Position numbers and translations under genes: made by a program. A stretch of DNA of 64,000 nucleotides from HXMU1420-13 sp965228545 (GTDB taxonomy: Bacteria > Bacteroidota > Rhodothermia > Balneolales > Balneolaceae): the NCBI GenBank assembly GCA_965228545.1, contig OZ245822.1:744001-808000 (forward strand), read 5' to 3'. Positions 61,934-64,000 of this stretch are shown in pieces; position 1 is the stretch's first letter; each line of letters starts with the position of its first letter. The notes beneath the pieces are model-generated. The model was not told where the DNA came from and made no database searches. It saw only the letters and a program-made list of their open reading frames with translations.

Positions 61934-62485
61934 TTACAGTTTTTTGCGATGCTTTACAATTCTATCAACCTGTTTGTTTTTTGATTGATCCATAAAATTG
62001 AATTCTTCTGAAATATCGTAGGTAGCAGTGATTTTATCGCCGATTTTTACTGTATCAAATTGAGTAGGAGAAGTGACTATTTCTTTGTTATCGCCTAGTG
62101 TTACTAAATGTTTTTTGGCTCCATCTTCATCCGCAGAATTCCAATCGGAAGGAATTTTTTTATCCGTTATTACACCCGTTACAGCTCTCTTCTCACCTGT
62201 GTTTTTCAGTTTTCTGTAAAACTGAATTTTTTTAAGTGATTCCAGCAATGAATAACCCATTATGGCAGCAATTACTATCAAAAATCCAATTATTGAAACG
62301 GTAAATACCTGACTCGAAAAAACGCCCGCTTCATGTAAAAAATAAATTAGAAGTGGTACGATTAACGAAAATACAAAACCTTGTAATAATGAGGTTTTAG
62401 ACTCTTTGGCTTTCGCTACGGTTTGATTGATGTATTGCAGATCGCTGTTATTTAAGTCTGCGGTATGTTCTCTGTAAATACTCAT
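61934..62485 (-). CDS. Membrane protein of unknown function
   Basis: 183 residues. Two membrane helices at about 33-51 (LLQGFVFSLIVPLLIYFL) and 62-84 (VFTVSIIGFLIVIAAIMGYSLLES). The C-terminal 80 residues are soluble and beta-rich (KRAVTGVITDKKIPSDWNSAD, VKIGDKITATYDISEEF), somewhat like a small barrel domain. Not recognised. Convergent with metF. Confidence 0.7.
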   Translation of the reverse strand: MSIYREHTADLNNSDLQYINQTVAKAKESKTSLLQGFVFSLIVPLLIYFLHEAGVFSSQVFTVSIIGFLIVIAAIMGYSLLESLKKIQFYRKLKNTGEKRAVTGVITDKKIPSDWNSADEDGAKKHLVTLGDNKEIVTSPTQFDTVKIGDKITATYDISEEFNFMDQSKNKQVDRIVKHRKKL

Positions 62486-62612
62486 AATTAATTTGTGTAA
62501 GTTATTAATATTATATGAGTATATACATCAGTTGTCTAGTTATTGTTCCCGTTAGCATAACAAGTACAAAAGTTTGAGAGTAAGCGAAAATAAATGAGTA
62601 CTTCTTGAATTC

Positions 62613-63035
62613 TTATTTTTGATCTTTAAGAAGATCCCTGATCTCACTCAATAGCTCAATGTCTTTTCTGGTTGGTACTGTTTTTTCGTTGGGCTCTAAC
62701 GATTTAGAACGAAGCTTATTAAAGGTTTTAATCACCAGAAAAATAGTAAAGGAGATGATAAAAAAGTCGAGTGTGCTTTCCAGAAAGATTCCGTAATTGA
62801 TAGAAACGGCTTCTTGTAAAACTGCACCGGCTTCGTTGGTGATTTTGGGTTTTAGGATAATTTTTAACTCCTGAAAGGGTGCATCACCAATCCAAAAACC
62901 AAACATAGGCGTGATAATATCTTTAACCAGTGAAGATACTATGTTGTTAAATGCCGTACCAATAATGATACCCACCGCCATGTCGAACATGTTGCCTTTA
63001 ATGGCAAATTCTTTGAACTCTTTGATGATTCCCAT
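62613..63035 (-). CDS. mscL: Large-conductance mechanosensitive channel
   Basis: 140 residues. MscL pattern: FKEFAIKGNMFDMAVGIIIGTAFNNIVSSLVKDIITPMFGFWIG (N helix and TM1 pore with its small residues), a periplasmic loop, then FLESTLDFFIISFTIFLVIKTFNKL (TM2) and a C-terminal charged bundle (IELLSEIRDLLKDQK). It opens under membrane tension to release solutes in osmotic down-shock. Confidence 0.95.
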   Translation of the reverse strand: MGIIKEFKEFAIKGNMFDMAVGIIIGTAFNNIVSSLVKDIITPMFGFWIGDAPFQELKIILKPKITNEAGAVLQEAVSINYGIFLESTLDFFIISFTIFLVIKTFNKLRSKSLEPNEKTVPTRKDIELLSEIRDLLKDQK

Positions 63036-63055
63036 CTGTACTGTAACTGTCTAGT

Positions 63056-64000
63056 TTAATTTGAGTTTATACCAATTGTTTCTACTACTTTTGCAAGAAA
63101 TTCATCATCGGTAAGAATTGCAAGTTCAAAAGCGTTCAAACTGCCTTGCAACCGAATACTCTCAATCAAAGTTAAATCATCTAAAAAATAGGCGAGCTCT
63201 GTTTTATTCCCGTCGGTATCAGTAACATAAAGTGCTTTAGTTAGTACAAAAGCGGTGGATCCGCCTTTCATACCTGAATATTCTAGCCATTCTTGATTTG
63301 CCGGAATTTCCATCAACCACTCCATCACTTCGTCTAAATATTGATGAGTTTGTGAACTAAAATAGGTTTTAGAATTCAGCTTTTTCATCAATTGGGCATA
63401 CTCAGCAGTAGTAGAAGCTGGCAGACGATCTGACCATATTTTTTGGGCATCTAATCCGATTAATGGAACGCCTGTCATATAACTAGTATCGGCCTTAATT
63501 TTTTGATGTATTTGATGGGTGAGGTTTATGTAGTTCTCTTGTGTTAGTGATTGTAACGAATCGATTAATGGCTCACCTTCTACGGTTGGAAATCGTTCAT
63601 GTGCAATAAAAAGTGATGATACTAAATAGTAAATTTCACTGTGATTTTTGATTCCAAGAGAAGTAATTCTCTGGTTGATGTTGTCTAACCCAAGAAAAGC
63701 ACTCAGCCACTCAGTATTGGCATTTGAACTGTATTTAATCATGCCATGAGCAATTTGGCGAATGCTGGCAGAATCATTCTCTAAATCATTCAACCATGCG
63801 GGATGCGCACCTCCATCACTTCCTTGAAAATAAAATCGGTCTAATTCCTCTAATGCAATCATCGAATCCGGATTAAATACTTCTTCGGAAGCCTGAATTG
63901 CATATTCTATGGCAATGATAATTTTTACTGTACTGGCTAAAGGATGTAATGCATCTGAATTTTGATCTGCGATTAATTTACTGTTACGAAATAAGGTAAT
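63056..64000 (-). CDS. Serine hydrolase (class A beta-lactamase-like), N-terminus outside window
   Basis: The frame is open from the right edge: 314 residues are visible. They include the SxxK motif in HPLASTVKIIIAIEYA (about 63930-63945), S-x-N in KYSSNANTEW, and K-G-G at GMKGGSTAFVLTKALYV. These are the three active-site elements of the serine beta-lactamase/transpeptidase fold. The first Met in the frame (63862) lies after the nucleophile and cannot be the true start. Substrate and export signal cannot be judged here. Confidence 0.8.
   Translation of the reverse strand: MTLFRNSKLIADQNSDALHPLASTVKIIIAIEYAIQASEEVFNPDSMIALEELDRFYFQGSDGGAHPAWLNDLENDSASIRQIAHGMIKYSSNANTEWLSAFLGLDNINQRITSLGIKNHSEIYYLVSSLFIAHERFPTVEGEPLIDSLQSLTQENYINLTHQIHQKIKADTSYMTGVPLIGLDAQKIWSDRLPASTTAEYAQLMKKLNSKTYFSSQTHQYLDEVMEWLMEIPANQEWLEYSGMKGGSTAFVLTKALYVTDTDGNKTELAYFLDDLTLIESIRLQGSLNAFELAILTDDEFLAKVVETIGINSN

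Overview
The window looks like a chromosomal segment from a member of the Balneolaceae (Balneolota/Rhodothermota, near Bacteroidota). The DNA is AT-rich, clear Shine-Dalgarno sites are mostly absent, and TTG and GTG starts occur. The gene content fits that group: a GWxTD-type protein, monomeric isocitrate dehydrogenase, a methionine synthase split into two genes, a Bacteroidota-type arginine decarboxylase beside a deoxyhypusine-synthase-like enzyme, several PAS-rich histidine kinases and many Omp85 and lipoprotein signals. This assignment is an inference from gene content and was not tested by a search. Most of the window is ordinary chromosomal backbone. No prophage, CRISPR array, rRNA or tRNA was found.

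Layout, left. 1-2.7 kb holds the end of a response regulator and a four-PAS HisKA_2-type kinase. 2.8-7.2 kb is an operon of three secreted amidohydrolases. Only the middle one keeps the metal-binding residues; the two flanking ones have lost them. 7.4-8.7 kb is a formyltransferase/WbqC pair suggestive of surface-sugar work. 8.8-13.4 kb holds rlmD, a cyclic-nucleotide-binding protein, a large Omp85 protein and a DUF2795 protein. 13.6-19.6 kb, on the plus strand, holds tatA, gatA, an SDR, a glutaminyl-cyclase-like M28 lipoprotein, prmA, a Ppx/GppA phosphatase and an ECF sigma factor. 19.8-24.6 kb, on the minus strand, holds queG, ftsE, a methyltransferase, pdxA and a GWxTD protein, followed by a carboxyltransferase gene on the plus strand.

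Layout, middle. 26.4-28.2 kb is a repeat cluster: about 290-bp composite units built of palindromes, interrupted by one small membrane-protein gene and by a pair of REP-like palindromes. Next come a c-type cytochrome, a lipoprotein and monomeric IDH. 32.2-38.5 kb is a four-gene signalling island: a REC-AraC regulator, a REC-HisKA_2 protein with a degenerate ATPase domain, and two large tandemly duplicated kinases. mutL follows, then a RAYT transposase gene whose ends lie inside REP-like palindromes. That element is bracketed by a 16-bp direct repeat that copies the first codons of the next gene, a homologue of tRNA-queuosine mannosyltransferase. queG elsewhere in the window is the matching earlier step in queuosine synthesis.

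Layout, right. 43-48 kb holds an M28 peptidase, dnaB, a family-4 uracil-DNA glycosylase without its usual iron-sulfur cysteines, and mtaB. A CPA2 cation/proton antiporter and a 587-bp structured non-coding gap follow. 50.7-53.6 kb is a polyamine pair (deoxyhypusine-synthase-like enzyme and arginine decarboxylase) split by a DUF2442/DUF4160 gene pair. After a small Omp85 protein and a TPR protein comes a methionine/folate module: a SAM-I riboswitch, split metH and metF. The window ends with a small membrane protein, mscL and a serine hydrolase cut by the right edge.
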